From Deltaproteobacteria bacterium (GTDB taxonomy: Bacteria; Desulfobacterota; Anaeroferrophillalia; Anaeroferrophillales; Tharpellaceae): a DNA stretch of 14,212 nucleotides. Both the position numbers and the translations under genes were made by a program. Positions 8,001 through 14,212 of the stretch are shown in pieces. The notes beneath the pieces are model-generated. The model saw only the letters and a list, made by a program, of their open reading frames with translations. It was not told the origin of the DNA and searched no databases. Position 1 is the first letter of the stretch. Each line of letters starts with the position of its first letter. The stretch lies in the NCBI GenBank assembly GCA_030640695.1, contig DAOWIX010000109.1:1-14212 (forward strand). The letters run 5' to 3'.

Positions 8001-9142
8001 AGCAGGCAAACCCGGCTGCCGTCTTTTCTCAGGTTCCAGTTCTTTACGTCAATAATCGGTTGTTGTTTGGCTATGGCTTCTGCAAAAATGTCCTGTACTC
8101 TGGTAGCCTCCGCTTTCGGCATGAAATCAAAAGGACTCTTTCCCAGGATCTCGTCGTCGTTATAGCCCAGAGTATCCTTCAGGTTGCCGGCCGAAAAGAT
8201 ATACTTGCCATCCTTGTCCACCTCCCATATCCAATCAGCCATACTCAGGGAGATGTCTTTAAAACGGGCTTCACTTTGTCGTAGCGCCGCTTCTGTCTTT
8301 TTCCTGTCAGTGACGTCTCGGCCAATGCCCCGAAAACCGATGCCCTGACCCTGCTCATCGATGATCAGGGAGATTGTCGCCTCGATATCTCTTTTGCTTC
8401 CATCTTGTCTCGTAATCTCCCAGGCGGCTTGGGGGGCTGGTTTTCGGGTCTGGTAGACTCGCGAAAATATATTAAGTACCTTTTCGGTGTTGGTTTCATC
8501 CAGAAAGTCGCGGTTGTTGTGATCGTATAGCTCTTCTTCGGGATATCCCATGAGGGTGCAAAATGAGTCGTTGAAGAAGCGGAAGTTGCCTTGTAGGTCG
8601 ACCTCCAGATAGCTGTCGCTGATGTTTTCAAGGATAGAGCGATATTTCTCTTCACTCTCTCTTAACGTCGTTTCCATACGTTTGCGTTCGGTGATATCTT
8701 CTCCCGAGCTTAAGATTCCGACAACCTTACCACTTTGGTCGTGTAAAATGGTATTGTGCCAGGCAATAAATCGCTCTGCTCCATCCTTTCTCAGAACCGG
8801 ATTTTCGTAATATTCAATGAGCTTGCCCTGGTCCCGCATAAGTTCATGGTAAACTTCCAAAACCTCTTTTCTGTGTCTCTCTGGAAGGCAGGTTTGAAAC
8901 CAGTTTTTGCCGAGCAGCTCCTCTCTGCGATAGCCCAGGGTTTCCAGGCCGCAATCATTGATTAAGGTTATCTTCTCTTCACTATCCAAAGCCACAAACA
9001 GGACTCCGGCAATAGCGAGATATTGTTCGAACTGGTACTGACTCTCCTTAAGGAGCACCTCCAACTCTCTGCGGCTCTCGCTTTCCTGTTCTAACTCATT
9101 GATCCTTAACTGTAACTCATCATAGGTCGGTTTTTTGGCCAT
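5054..9142 (-). CDS. Cytoplasmic hybrid histidine kinase: five PAS, HisKA, HATPase, two receivers, Hpt
   Basis: The 1362-residue protein is a full phosphorelay in one chain. After a coiled-coil start there are PAS domains at about 37-155, 165-283, 292-408, 420-530 and 537-655, each ending in a D-I-T/S-type motif. HisKA follows, with H697 in SHEIRTP, then HATPase with N814, DTGIGIP (846-852) and GGTGLGLSI (875-883). Receiver one has D958-D959, D1007 and K1059; receiver two has E1103-D1104, D1147 and K1207. The Hpt domain has H1299 in AAHSLKGS. All phosphotransfer residues are present. No membrane segment is visible, so it senses inside the cell. PAS4 carries C465-x4-C470-x6-C477, which may bind a cofactor or react with oxidants. 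The ATG at 9142 is chosen because GGAAGGG ends 3 nt upstream; the TTG at 9154 would lie on that site. The final output regulator is not next to it. The gene has its own promoter and stands alone. Confidence 0.96.
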   Translation of the reverse strand: MAKKPTYDELQLRINELEQESESRRELEVLLKESQYQFEQYLAIAGVLFVALDSEEKITLINDCGLETLGYRREELLGKNWFQTCLPERHRKEVLEVYHELMRDQGKLIEYYENPVLRKDGAERFIAWHNTILHDQSGKVVGILSSGEDITERKRMETTLRESEEKYRSILENISDSYLEVDLQGNFRFFNDSFCTLMGYPEEELYDHNNRDFLDETNTEKVLNIFSRVYQTRKPAPQAAWEITRQDGSKRDIEATISLIIDEQGQGIGFRGIGRDVTDRKKTEAALRQSEARFKDISLSMADWIWEVDKDGKYIFSAGNLKDTLGYNDDEILGKSPFDFMPKAEATRVQDIFAEAIAKQQPIIDVKNWNLRKDGSRVCLLSNGVPIINEAGELLGYRGVDKDITSALQAEEKLKASLEVTEKIIETIPIGMVIVNQDKIIKRINKAALEIIGHDSSADIVDHPCHKNICPADKGKCPIVDLGQVVNRSEKVVVHKDGRHIPVLKTALPVVIGDETVIIEAFMDISELKTAENAFRESEERLRTIMQTIVDPIAVYDNQGKATYINPAFTNVFGWSAEELLGRRIDFVPDDATADTRAAITRVLQGERLTGFESQRFTKDGRKLAVRLGAALLLDSSSQANGIVVICQDITQEKEAKDDLNRVNQELHKAIEEANRMAQKAEIANAAKSEFLANMSHEIRTPMNGIIGMTDLVLGTNLSQEQRKYLEMSKLSADSLLGLINDILDFSKIEAGKVKLEAIDFNLRNTLENATATLALKAHEKELEIACHIRPDVPTALIGDPARLRQIIINLTGNALKFTEEGEIVIRVEMVSETSDSVDLRFMVSDTGIGIPQNKLDSIFKSFEQVDGSTTRKYGGTGLGLSISQQLVAMMGGKIFVESPNILRLQESSETEPKKIHPGGPGSTFHFTAHFGLSCAQKIRAPRLDRHDLTGLPVLIVDDNYTNRLLLQEMVTGWGLVPSTAADGKEALELTWKAFSSIKPYRLVLLDMQMPDLDGFDVAKMIKSAPFGKEVKIIMLSSMGQRGDAARCRENGISGYLAKPVKQSDLLDAIMMTMGLQAEEEATVITRHTVYDARERLNILLAEDNMVNQILAIKILESRGHQVTLAANGREAVETFQKDDFDLILMDIQMPEMDGFEATSTIRKLLYEKQNQEGQIAAIPIVAMTAHAMKGDREKCLAAGMDDYVSKPINPEELFRVIKEVIHKTRHQQTENRDLKPEAREPISPKTFDLSKTLEATLDDEELFQEITSLFLEGLPGHLDQIKEAIAENDAPALNRAAHSLKGSVGNFQAPKAYEHAYRFELLGNENKVEVAAEEFADLESAFAELAFEMKTVLQDMEIKIS

Positions 9143-9197
9143 TTTCCCTTCCAAAAACGCAGAGGTTGAAGGTTCTTGTACTCTTTATGGTTAACAT

Positions 9198-9226
9198 AGT
9201 ATAGCTTCTACGAGTTTGGATGTCAA
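9198..9226 (-). promoter_or_regulatory. Sigma-70-type promoter of the hybrid kinase gene
   Basis: On the minus strand, TTGACA (9226-9221) is a perfect -35 box, the spacer is 17 nt, and TATACT (9203-9198) matches the -10 consensus at 5 of 6 bases. Transcription would start near 9191, leaving a leader of about 50 nt before the ATG at 9142. Confidence 0.8.
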
Positions 9227-9496
9227 AGTGCTTGGCTATTGGCCGATAGATCATCTCCGTAACCACTCTTCTTTGTGCATTTGCTATTATTTTATAGCTT
9301 GTTAGGGTGTTTTTGTTTATATTGTGTCTCTAGTTAAGGGGTTTTTGAAGAAGCATACAGCTGATCTGGTTGAATGAAAATTGGATGGTTTTGGGTTTTG
9401 TTGCGCCCTGAGCCCCACGAAGAAGTCTTCTTGGGGGCTGAGAATGTTTAAGTTTTACAATGCCGTCGATATTTGACGTGAGTAAGGAGAATGTAA
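9227..9496. other. Intergenic region between divergent kinase and fmdE-like genes
   Basis: Together with the promoter above, the 9143-9496 gap lacks a convincing gene. It is AT-rich. An imperfect hairpin, AGCCCC (9411-9416) with GGGGCT (9434-9439) enclosing GAAG/CTTC, lies about 58 nt before the fmdE-like start and may be in its leader. I found no sound -35/-10 pair or sigma-54 site for the rightward operon; a promoter must be here or in the AT-rich part around 9280-9330, but I cannot place it. Confidence 0.5.
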
Positions 9497-10021
9497 ATGA
9501 TAGTCGATTATGACAAAATGATAGCCTTTCATGGTCACAGCTGTCCGGGCCTGGCCATGGGTTACAGGATGACGGTGGCGGCGATGAATTACCTCTCCCA
9601 GTATCGTTCCGAAGATGAAGAGTTGGTGGCGATTACTGAAAATAACGCTTGTGGTGTTGATGCCCTGCAATTTATCAGTGGCTGTACTTTTGGTAAGGGT
9701 AATTTGATTTTTAAGGATTACGGGAAGCAGGCTTACACCTTCTATGCTCGTAAAAATGGCCAGGGGATTCGGGTGGTTCTCAACCAAGCCGCCATTCCGG
9801 AGGATCTAAGGGCCGATCGCACAGCTTTTATTGAATGGCTCCTGGTTGCCGATGAGGCTGAGATTATCTCTTTGCAGCCGGTTACAATTGATGAGCCGGA
9901 GAGAGCCCGGGTAATGGCCTCGGTGGTCTGTGAAACTTGTGGAGAAGCGGCTATGGAGACCCGCATTAAATTACAGCAAGGTAAAAATATCTGCATTCCC
10001 TGCAGTGAGAAAAATGCTTAA
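9497..10021 (+). CDS. FmdE-family protein with C-terminal zinc ribbon
   Basis: The 174-residue protein starts at ATG 9497 after AAGGAG. The FmdE domain shows FHGHSCPGLAMGYR (11-24), NNACGVDALQFISGCTFGKGN (49-69, with C52 and C63) and KDYGKQAYTFY (73-83). The tail has a four-cysteine zinc ribbon, C145-x2-C148 and C166-x2-C169. FmdE was named as subunit E of molybdenum formylmethanofuran dehydrogenase, but stand-alone relatives are frequent in non-methanogens and have no settled role; metal or molybdopterin-related functions have been suggested. None of the other formylmethanofuran dehydrogenase subunits is encoded here. The sensor kinase gene begins 24 nt after its stop, so it is probably co-transcribed with the two-component pair and could modulate signal input. 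Confidence 0.9.
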   Translation: MIVDYDKMIAFHGHSCPGLAMGYRMTVAAMNYLSQYRSEDEELVAITENNACGVDALQFISGCTFGKGNLIFKDYGKQAYTFYARKNGQGIRVVLNQAAIPEDLRADRTAFIEWLLVADEAEIISLQPVTIDEPERARVMASVVCETCGEAAMETRIKLQQGKNICIPCSEKNA

Positions 10022-10045
10022 TCCGCTCTTAACGGAAACTTTTTT

Positions 10046-11551
10046 ATGAATCTTTGTAACTTCCTCAGGATAAAGCGCAGCGAGATTATTGATGACTGGG
10101 TGCAGCAGCTGAGTCGCACAACCAGTGACCGTTACAGTAAACGGCAGTTGTCGGAACTGCGTGAGACCGTGGCCCGGGCCTACGATGGCAACTACTCGGT
10201 GATCTGCAACCATGACTGGCAGCCGATTGAGGAGTTTATAGTTTTTATTACCCAGATGCGGCTTGAGCGGGGCTTTGCTCTTTCCGAAGTCCAGAAAGCC
10301 TTTGGTATCTTCAGGATTATCATGATCAATCGTCTGCCCCTGGTCTTTCATGGGGAGGATTTAAGTAATGCCTTGCTCTCGGTAAATAATTCAGTCGATG
10401 TTACAATTAACCGGTTCAGTGAATATTTTCAAGGCAAACACGAAGAGGAGATGCAGGGTTTTCTTGAGAGCCTTGAAGATCAGGTTGAAAAGCGAACACA
10501 ACAGCTCTTTAATTCGGAAAACCGTTACCGGACTCTGGTTGAAGATATTAGTGATGGTTATTTCGTTTGTCGTGATGATCGTCTGATCTTTGCTAATCGA
10601 GCTCTCGGAAAAATGTTGGGCCGAGAGCCCGAAACTCTGGTTGGCAAAGAGTATGGCGCTCTCTTTGCCGGGACTGAAGATCAACTCATCTCAGCTTCAA
10701 ACCACGAAGTTTTTGAAACCGAAGCGGTTAAGGTTGACGGAACCAGGTTTCCGGTCGAGATTAAAATCAATCGGGTTCGTTATGATGGTTTGCCAGCACT
10801 GGCTGGGGTTTGTCGGGATATTGCTGAGCGCATGGCATCGGTGCAGAAAGAACTTGAGCATGAACGCTTGGCTGTAATCGGTCGTATCGCCACCATTTTT
10901 GCTCATGAGATCAGAAATTCACTCTCGTCGATAAAGGTTAATGTTAGAATTCTGCAGAGAAAGCTTGATCTGGTTGAAAACGATACCCGGCGCATGGAGA
11001 TTATCCTGCGTGATATCGATAAGCTTGACAAGATTTTGCAGGATACACTTCTCTTCTCCCGGCCTCTGGAGATAAGTCCGCGCTGGTATGACGTCAATGA
11101 GCTGGTAGGTATAGCCGTGCAGAGATTTGATACCCTCATGGCTGCGGCCGGTATCATGTTGGAGATTGAACTGGACGATGCTGTTCCTGAACTCAAAGTT
11201 GACAGTAACAGTATGGATATTGTTTTTGACAACCTGATTACCAATGCCATAGAGGCTCTGCGTGAATCGTTGGATAAAAGATTAACCATCTCGACTCGCT
11301 TTCGGCAAAATGGCAGCGACCATGAGATGGTTGAAATTGTTGTGGCTGATAGTGGTTGCGGCATCCGGGAGGTAGAGTTGGAATTGATCTTTCAGCCCTT
11401 TTATACAACCAGAGAAAACGGTATTGGTCTTGGTTTGAGTAATGTTGCCAGGGTGATCGAGCAGCATGGCGGCTCGATCAGCGTTGAAAGTAAGATTAAT
11501 CAAGGTACAACTTTTATGGTGGCACTGCCGTGGCAAAAAGAGTTGAAATAG
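10046..11551 (+). CDS. NtrB-type sensor histidine kinase with RsbRD-like N-terminus and PAS domain
   Basis: The 501-residue protein has four parts. Residues about 8-125 (IKRSEIIDDWVQQL through RLERGFALSEVQKAF) look like the helical RsbRD N-terminal domain of stress-signalling proteins. A coiled coil (about 130-157) leads to a PAS domain (158-262). HisKA has the phosphoacceptor H287 in FAHEIRNSLSSIK. The HATPase has N396/N400, DSGCGI (435-440) and GIGLGLS (459-465). It lacks membrane segments and so senses a cytoplasmic cue. The partner is clearly the sigma-54 activator encoded next, whose GTG start lies 22 nt inside this gene. The ribosome-binding site is weak (ACGGAAA, 10 nt from ATG), suggesting coupling to translation of the fmdE-like gene. 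Confidence 0.94.
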   Translation: MNLCNFLRIKRSEIIDDWVQQLSRTTSDRYSKRQLSELRETVARAYDGNYSVICNHDWQPIEEFIVFITQMRLERGFALSEVQKAFGIFRIIMINRLPLVFHGEDLSNALLSVNNSVDVTINRFSEYFQGKHEEEMQGFLESLEDQVEKRTQQLFNSENRYRTLVEDISDGYFVCRDDRLIFANRALGKMLGREPETLVGKEYGALFAGTEDQLISASNHEVFETEAVKVDGTRFPVEIKINRVRYDGLPALAGVCRDIAERMASVQKELEHERLAVIGRIATIFAHEIRNSLSSIKVNVRILQRKLDLVENDTRRMEIILRDIDKLDKILQDTLLFSRPLEISPRWYDVNELVGIAVQRFDTLMAAAGIMLEIELDDAVPELKVDSNSMDIVFDNLITNAIEALRESLDKRLTISTRFRQNGSDHEMVEIVVADSGCGIREVELELIFQPFYTTRENGIGLGLSNVARVIEQHGGSISVESKINQGTTFMVALPWQKELK

Positions 11552-12873
11552 TTATCGTTGACGATAACCTGGAACTGCTGGAAAGTCTTGAGCTCTATTT
11601 TCGAGAAAAGGGTTATGCAGTTGCCACAGCCGCCAATGGTGAAGCGGGATTGGCGCTGATTAAGACCCGTAAGCCGGAGGTTGCGATTGTCGATCTGCGT
11701 CTGCCCGGTATGGGTGGATTGGAATTGTTGCAAGCTCTTAGAGTCGAGGAGATTGATTGCCGGACAATTGTCATCACGGCCTATCAGGATATGGAAACCA
11801 CGGTTCAGGCGATCAAGTTCGGCGCCTTTGACTATCTCCATAAACCGATTGATATAGACCTCCTTGATGCGGTTATTGACAAGGCCTTAAGTGATATTCC
11901 AGAGACTGAGGCGATTAAGGTTGTCGATGAGGAGTTCAAGGAGAATACGATTGTCGGTCGCTCGCATGAGCTCAAAGAGATCTTTAAAATTATCGGTCTG
12001 CTTTCGGAGGTTAAAACCACGGTTCTGATTGTCGGAGAGAGCGGTACCGGTAAGGAGCTGGTGGCCCGGGCCATTCACTATCACAGCTCATCGTCAGGAG
12101 AGCCTTTTATCGCTCTCAACTGTTCTGCGATTGTCGAAAACCTGCTCGAAAGTGAACTTTTCGGTCATGAACAGGGCAGCTTTACCGGGGCCATTTCAAC
12201 CAAAAAAGGTAAATTTGAGATTGCTGGTAGCGGTACCCTGTTCCTTGATGAAATCAGTGAACTTCCCATCCATTTGCAGGCCAAGCTTTTACGTTTTATG
12301 CAGGAGAAAGAGTTTGAGAGGGTCGGCGGTAACCGAAAAATAAAATTTAATGCCCGGATTGTTGCGGCGACCAATCGTGACCTATCCCAGATGGTTAAGC
12401 GGGGAGAGTTTCGTGAAGATCTCTATTTTCGGCTTAAGGTTTTTGAGATCGATATTCCGCCGCTTCGTAAACGTAAAGAAGATATTCCTCTGCTGGTCGA
12501 GTATCTTGTGAAAAAAATAAATCGCACTACCGGTAAAAAAATACGGCGTATTCCGATGGCTGCCATTGATCGTTTCCTGGAGCATGACTGGCCCGGGAAT
12601 ATCCGTGAGTTGGAAAATGTCCTGACCCGTGCCGTAGTCCTCTCCAAGGATGATTGTCTGCATGAAGATTGTGTCGTCAGCCTGTTGCGCCAGCCGCAAA
12701 GCGTCCCTCCTCCAGCATCTTTTCAGTTGCAGAGTTTGAGCGAGATCGAAGCTCAACACATCGTTCAAGTTCTTGAACATTGTCAATGGAACATCTCCCA
12801 AGCCGCCCGCATTCTGGGCATTACCCGGCCCACCTTAAGAAGTAAAATCAAATCTCTAAACCTCTCTTCTTGA
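11530..12873 (+). CDS. NtrC-family sigma-54-dependent response regulator
   Basis: The 447-residue protein has a receiver (about 5-117; D11-D12, phosphoacceptor D55, K105), an AAA+ ATPase (about 140-370) and a Fis-type helix-turn-helix (about 407-443; WNISQAARILGITRPTLRSKI). The ATPase shows Walker A GESGTGKE (169-176), the sigma-54 contact loop GSFTGA (216-221; usual form GAFTGA), Walker B GTLFLDEI (235-242) and arginine-finger region FREDLYFRL (294-302). The GTG start at 11530 sits within the kinase gene with no clear Shine-Dalgarno, so translation is probably coupled to the kinase. It should be phosphorylated by that kinase and open sigma-54 promoters; the one at 13202-13217 is the nearest candidate. 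Confidence 0.95.
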   Translation: MAKRVEIVIVDDNLELLESLELYFREKGYAVATAANGEAGLALIKTRKPEVAIVDLRLPGMGGLELLQALRVEEIDCRTIVITAYQDMETTVQAIKFGAFDYLHKPIDIDLLDAVIDKALSDIPETEAIKVVDEEFKENTIVGRSHELKEIFKIIGLLSEVKTTVLIVGESGTGKELVARAIHYHSSSSGEPFIALNCSAIVENLLESELFGHEQGSFTGAISTKKGKFEIAGSGTLFLDEISELPIHLQAKLLRFMQEKEFERVGGNRKIKFNARIVAATNRDLSQMVKRGEFREDLYFRLKVFEIDIPPLRKRKEDIPLLVEYLVKKINRTTGKKIRRIPMAAIDRFLEHDWPGNIRELENVLTRAVVLSKDDCLHEDCVVSLLRQPQSVPPPASFQLQSLSEIEAQHIVQVLEHCQWNISQAARILGITRPTLRSKIKSLNLSS

Positions 12874-13201
12874 GGATACCTGAAGCAGGCTTTCCGGAGT
12901 CCGGCAGGTTTCGGTAGCGCCTCGAAACTGTCAAATTCAGGTGGATAGAAAGTTTCCGAGTGGAAAATTTCTATCCATTCATATTCCATCTTTTTCTCAG
13001 TTTTCAATAGACCGAGTAAATATTCGTTTATGTTTTTTTGGTAAATAACCCCAGACCGGATCAATGTCGAATACTTGCTAAAACGATTTTATGAGATGCT
13101 GTTTTTTTTAAAGTTTTCCGATTTTATTTTATTTTTTATATCCGTATAGATTAAGTGATATGCGGACTGGTATGGTGTGTGACTGGTAGAATATCATTTT
13201 A
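12874..13201. other. Intergenic region upstream of the sigma-54 promoter
   Basis: No supported gene lies here. It contains two hairpins right after the activator gene (GTTTCG/CGAAAC at 12908-12928, and the larger dyad listed separately), an AT-rich tract around 13080-13140, and the direct repeat GACTGGTA at 13165-13172 and 13181-13188. It is the expected location for activator-binding sites and DNA bending ahead of a sigma-54 promoter. Confidence 0.5.
12943..12976. repeat. 34-nt dyad: terminator-like hairpin or activator binding site
   Basis: GGATAGAAA (12943-12951) and TTTCTATCC (12968-12976) pair perfectly, then after one G-A mismatch TTTCC pairs with GGAAA around the loop GAGT. No T run follows directly (the nearest is about 18 nt on), so it is not a standard intrinsic terminator. 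Its position 71 nt after the activator stop and about 240 nt before the sigma-54 promoter fits either termination of the operon or an upstream activator site. Confidence 0.7.
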
Positions 13202-13217
13202 TGGCACATTGTTTGCT
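13202..13217 (+). promoter_or_regulatory. Sigma-54 (-24/-12) promoter of the binding-protein gene
   Basis: TGGCAC-ATTGT-TTGCT matches the RpoN consensus TGGCAC-N5-TTGCW at every defined base, with GG (13203-13204) and GC (13215-13216) exactly 12 nt apart. Transcription would start about 12 nt after the GC, giving a leader of some 55 nt before the ATG at 13283. The NtrC-type gene just upstream is the obvious activator. Confidence 0.88.
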
Positions 13218-13282
13218 CTCCTAGTTTGAGATTTATTTTTATCAAGGCAGGATAATGCATAACTGATGTTGGAGGTGTGGTG

Positions 13283-14212
13283 ATGAGAGTTGGTAGAAGT
13301 ATTGTCTGGTTAATAGTCGCTTTACTGGTGGTCTGCAGTGCCGCTATCGCCGGCGCTAGCGCTGCCGGAAAACCGATTGTTTTGGGAGCCCCGTTGTCCA
13401 CCGCTTTTCTTTATGGTTGGGATGCGGAGAGAGGTATCAAGCTGGCGGTTGAAGAGATTAATCAGGCTGGCGGGGTTACTTTTAATGGCGCCAGTCACCC
13501 TTTTAAGGTCGAAGTTATCGATACCCGGTCGCTCGAACCCGGGGTTCCGGTCAGTGAAGCCCTGCTCGGGGTCGAAAAACTCATTCTCGAAAAAAAGGCT
13601 GATTTCATTGTTGGTGGCCCGGTTCGTTCGGAAGCCGCAATGGCGGTTATGGCTCTTTTGAATAAGCATAAAAAGGTTTCTATCGTTACAACCGGGGTTT
13701 TAAGTCCGGGTTACCACAAGCGGATTGCAGCTGATTACGATAAATTTAAATACTGCTTTCGCAACTCTTCCGAGATCATTACGATTGGTAAAGATATGAT
13801 CAAGGTTTTTAATCAATTAAATAGTGAGCACGGTCTTAAAAAAGCCTTTATCATGGTTCAGGATGTCGCTCATGCCCGCAAGGCCGGTGGGTTTATCGCT
13901 AAATTGCTCAAGGGTACCGGCAAATGGGAAGTTCTTGGTCAGGAAATTTATCCGACCGGATCCACCGATTTCTCCATGGGTCTTTTGAAGGCGCGTCGTC
14001 TGAAAGCTGAAGTTCTGTTTATCTGGATGGATATGCCGGAATCAGCAATTTTGCTCAAACAGTGGAAGAACATGAAGATGAAGTGTGTACCGATGGGTTT
14101 TATGTCAGCGGCGGAACAGCCTAATTTCTGGGATGCGACCAAGGGTAATTGCGAATATACGATCGTTGATGCCGTTAACGGCGGAAACGTGCCGTCAACC
14201 ATGACGCCCTGG
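13283..14212 (+). CDS. LivK-type ABC transporter periplasmic substrate-binding protein (3' end beyond window)
   Basis: The open frame of 310 codons runs off the window without a stop. GGAGG at 13271-13275 lies 7 nt before the ATG. The first ~28 residues form a signal peptide (MRVGRS, hydrophobic WLIVALLVVC, then cleavage likely after AGASA). The mature part has the type I periplasmic fold of the branched-chain amino acid group: IVLGAPLS at the N-terminus, ERGIKLAVEEINQAGGV, ADFIVGGPVRSEAA and KAEVLFIWMD. The group binds Leu/Ile/Val but also urea, amides, aromatic acids and other small molecules, so the ligand is open. Permease and ATPase genes would be expected just outside the window. Expression should depend on sigma-54 and the neighbouring two-component system. 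Confidence 0.92.
   Translation, partial: MRVGRSIVWLIVALLVVCSAAIAGASAAGKPIVLGAPLSTAFLYGWDAERGIKLAVEEINQAGGVTFNGASHPFKVEVIDTRSLEPGVPVSEALLGVEKLILEKKADFIVGGPVRSEAAMAVMALLNKHKKVSIVTTGVLSPGYHKRIAADYDKFKYCFRNSSEIITIGKDMIKVFNQLNSEHGLKKAFIMVQDVAHARKAGGFIAKLLKGTGKWEVLGQEIYPTGSTDFSMGLLKARRLKAEVLFIWMDMPESAILLKQWKNMKMKCVPMGFMSAAEQPNFWDATKGNCEYTIVDAVNGGNVPSTMTPW

Noticed and set aside
5246..8965. Several rightward open frames of 60-180 codons opposite the hybrid kinase
   Set aside because: All lie inside the conserved PAS, kinase, receiver and Hpt coding sequence and are typical reverse-strand shadows.
9411..9439. Hairpin read as a terminator for transcription entering from either side
   Set aside because: It has internal mismatches and no T run on either strand; it is better left as a possible leader structure.
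12783..13064. Leftward open frame of 93 codons
   Set aside because: It overlaps the end of the activator gene, runs through the 34-nt dyad, has no recognisable domain and is best explained as antisense shadow.
13129..13401. Leftward open frame covering the sigma-54 promoter and the signal peptide region
   Set aside because: It lies opposite a well-supported promoter, ribosome-binding site and signal peptide, and its product has no recognisable features.

Overview
The window looks like the chromosome of an anaerobic, Deltaproteobacteria-type bacterium (Desulfobacterota or Desulfuromonadota in current naming). The pointers are a UGA-containing selenoprotein gene, a ferredoxin-nitroreductase fusion, a stand-alone FmdE-family protein, a soluble multi-PAS hybrid kinase beginning MAKKPTYDEL, and a sigma-54 two-component circuit beside a branched-chain amino acid ABC binding protein. 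The lineage is an inference from gene types; no phylogenetic marker was examined.

Left part (1-5030). A tRNA-Pro(GGG) gene is closed by a strong terminator. A TetR-family regulator follows, with its own sigma-70-type promoter. After a spacer carrying a 19-nt inverted repeat comes the most notable gene: a 410-residue glycine/sarcosine/betaine/D-proline reductase selenoprotein B-type protein. Its codon 154 is an in-frame TGA in a U-P-H-C-T-R redox motif, and ordinary gene calling would break it into two fragments. Its stop codon overlaps the stop of a convergent ferredoxin-nitroreductase gene. An HD-GYP-type phosphohydrolase gene and a short Rossmann-fold protein then read rightward and end at a perfect 14-bp hairpin terminator.

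Middle (5054-9496). One leftward gene encodes a 1362-residue cytoplasmic hybrid histidine kinase (five PAS domains, HisKA, HATPase, two receivers, Hpt). It has a near-consensus sigma-70 promoter. The fourth PAS domain carries a three-cysteine cluster that could sense redox state or bind a cofactor.

Right part (9497-14212). FmdE-like protein, a sensor kinase (RsbRD-like N-terminus, PAS, HisKA, HATPase) and an NtrC-type sigma-54 activator form a tight rightward cluster; the last two overlap. About 0.4 kb further on, a textbook -24/-12 sigma-54 promoter precedes a secreted LivK-type binding protein gene that runs off the window. The simplest reading is that the kinase/activator pair switches on this transporter. 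A 34-nt dyad and a direct repeat upstream of the promoter are candidate activator sites.

No insertion sequence, CRISPR array, integrase or phage gene was seen.
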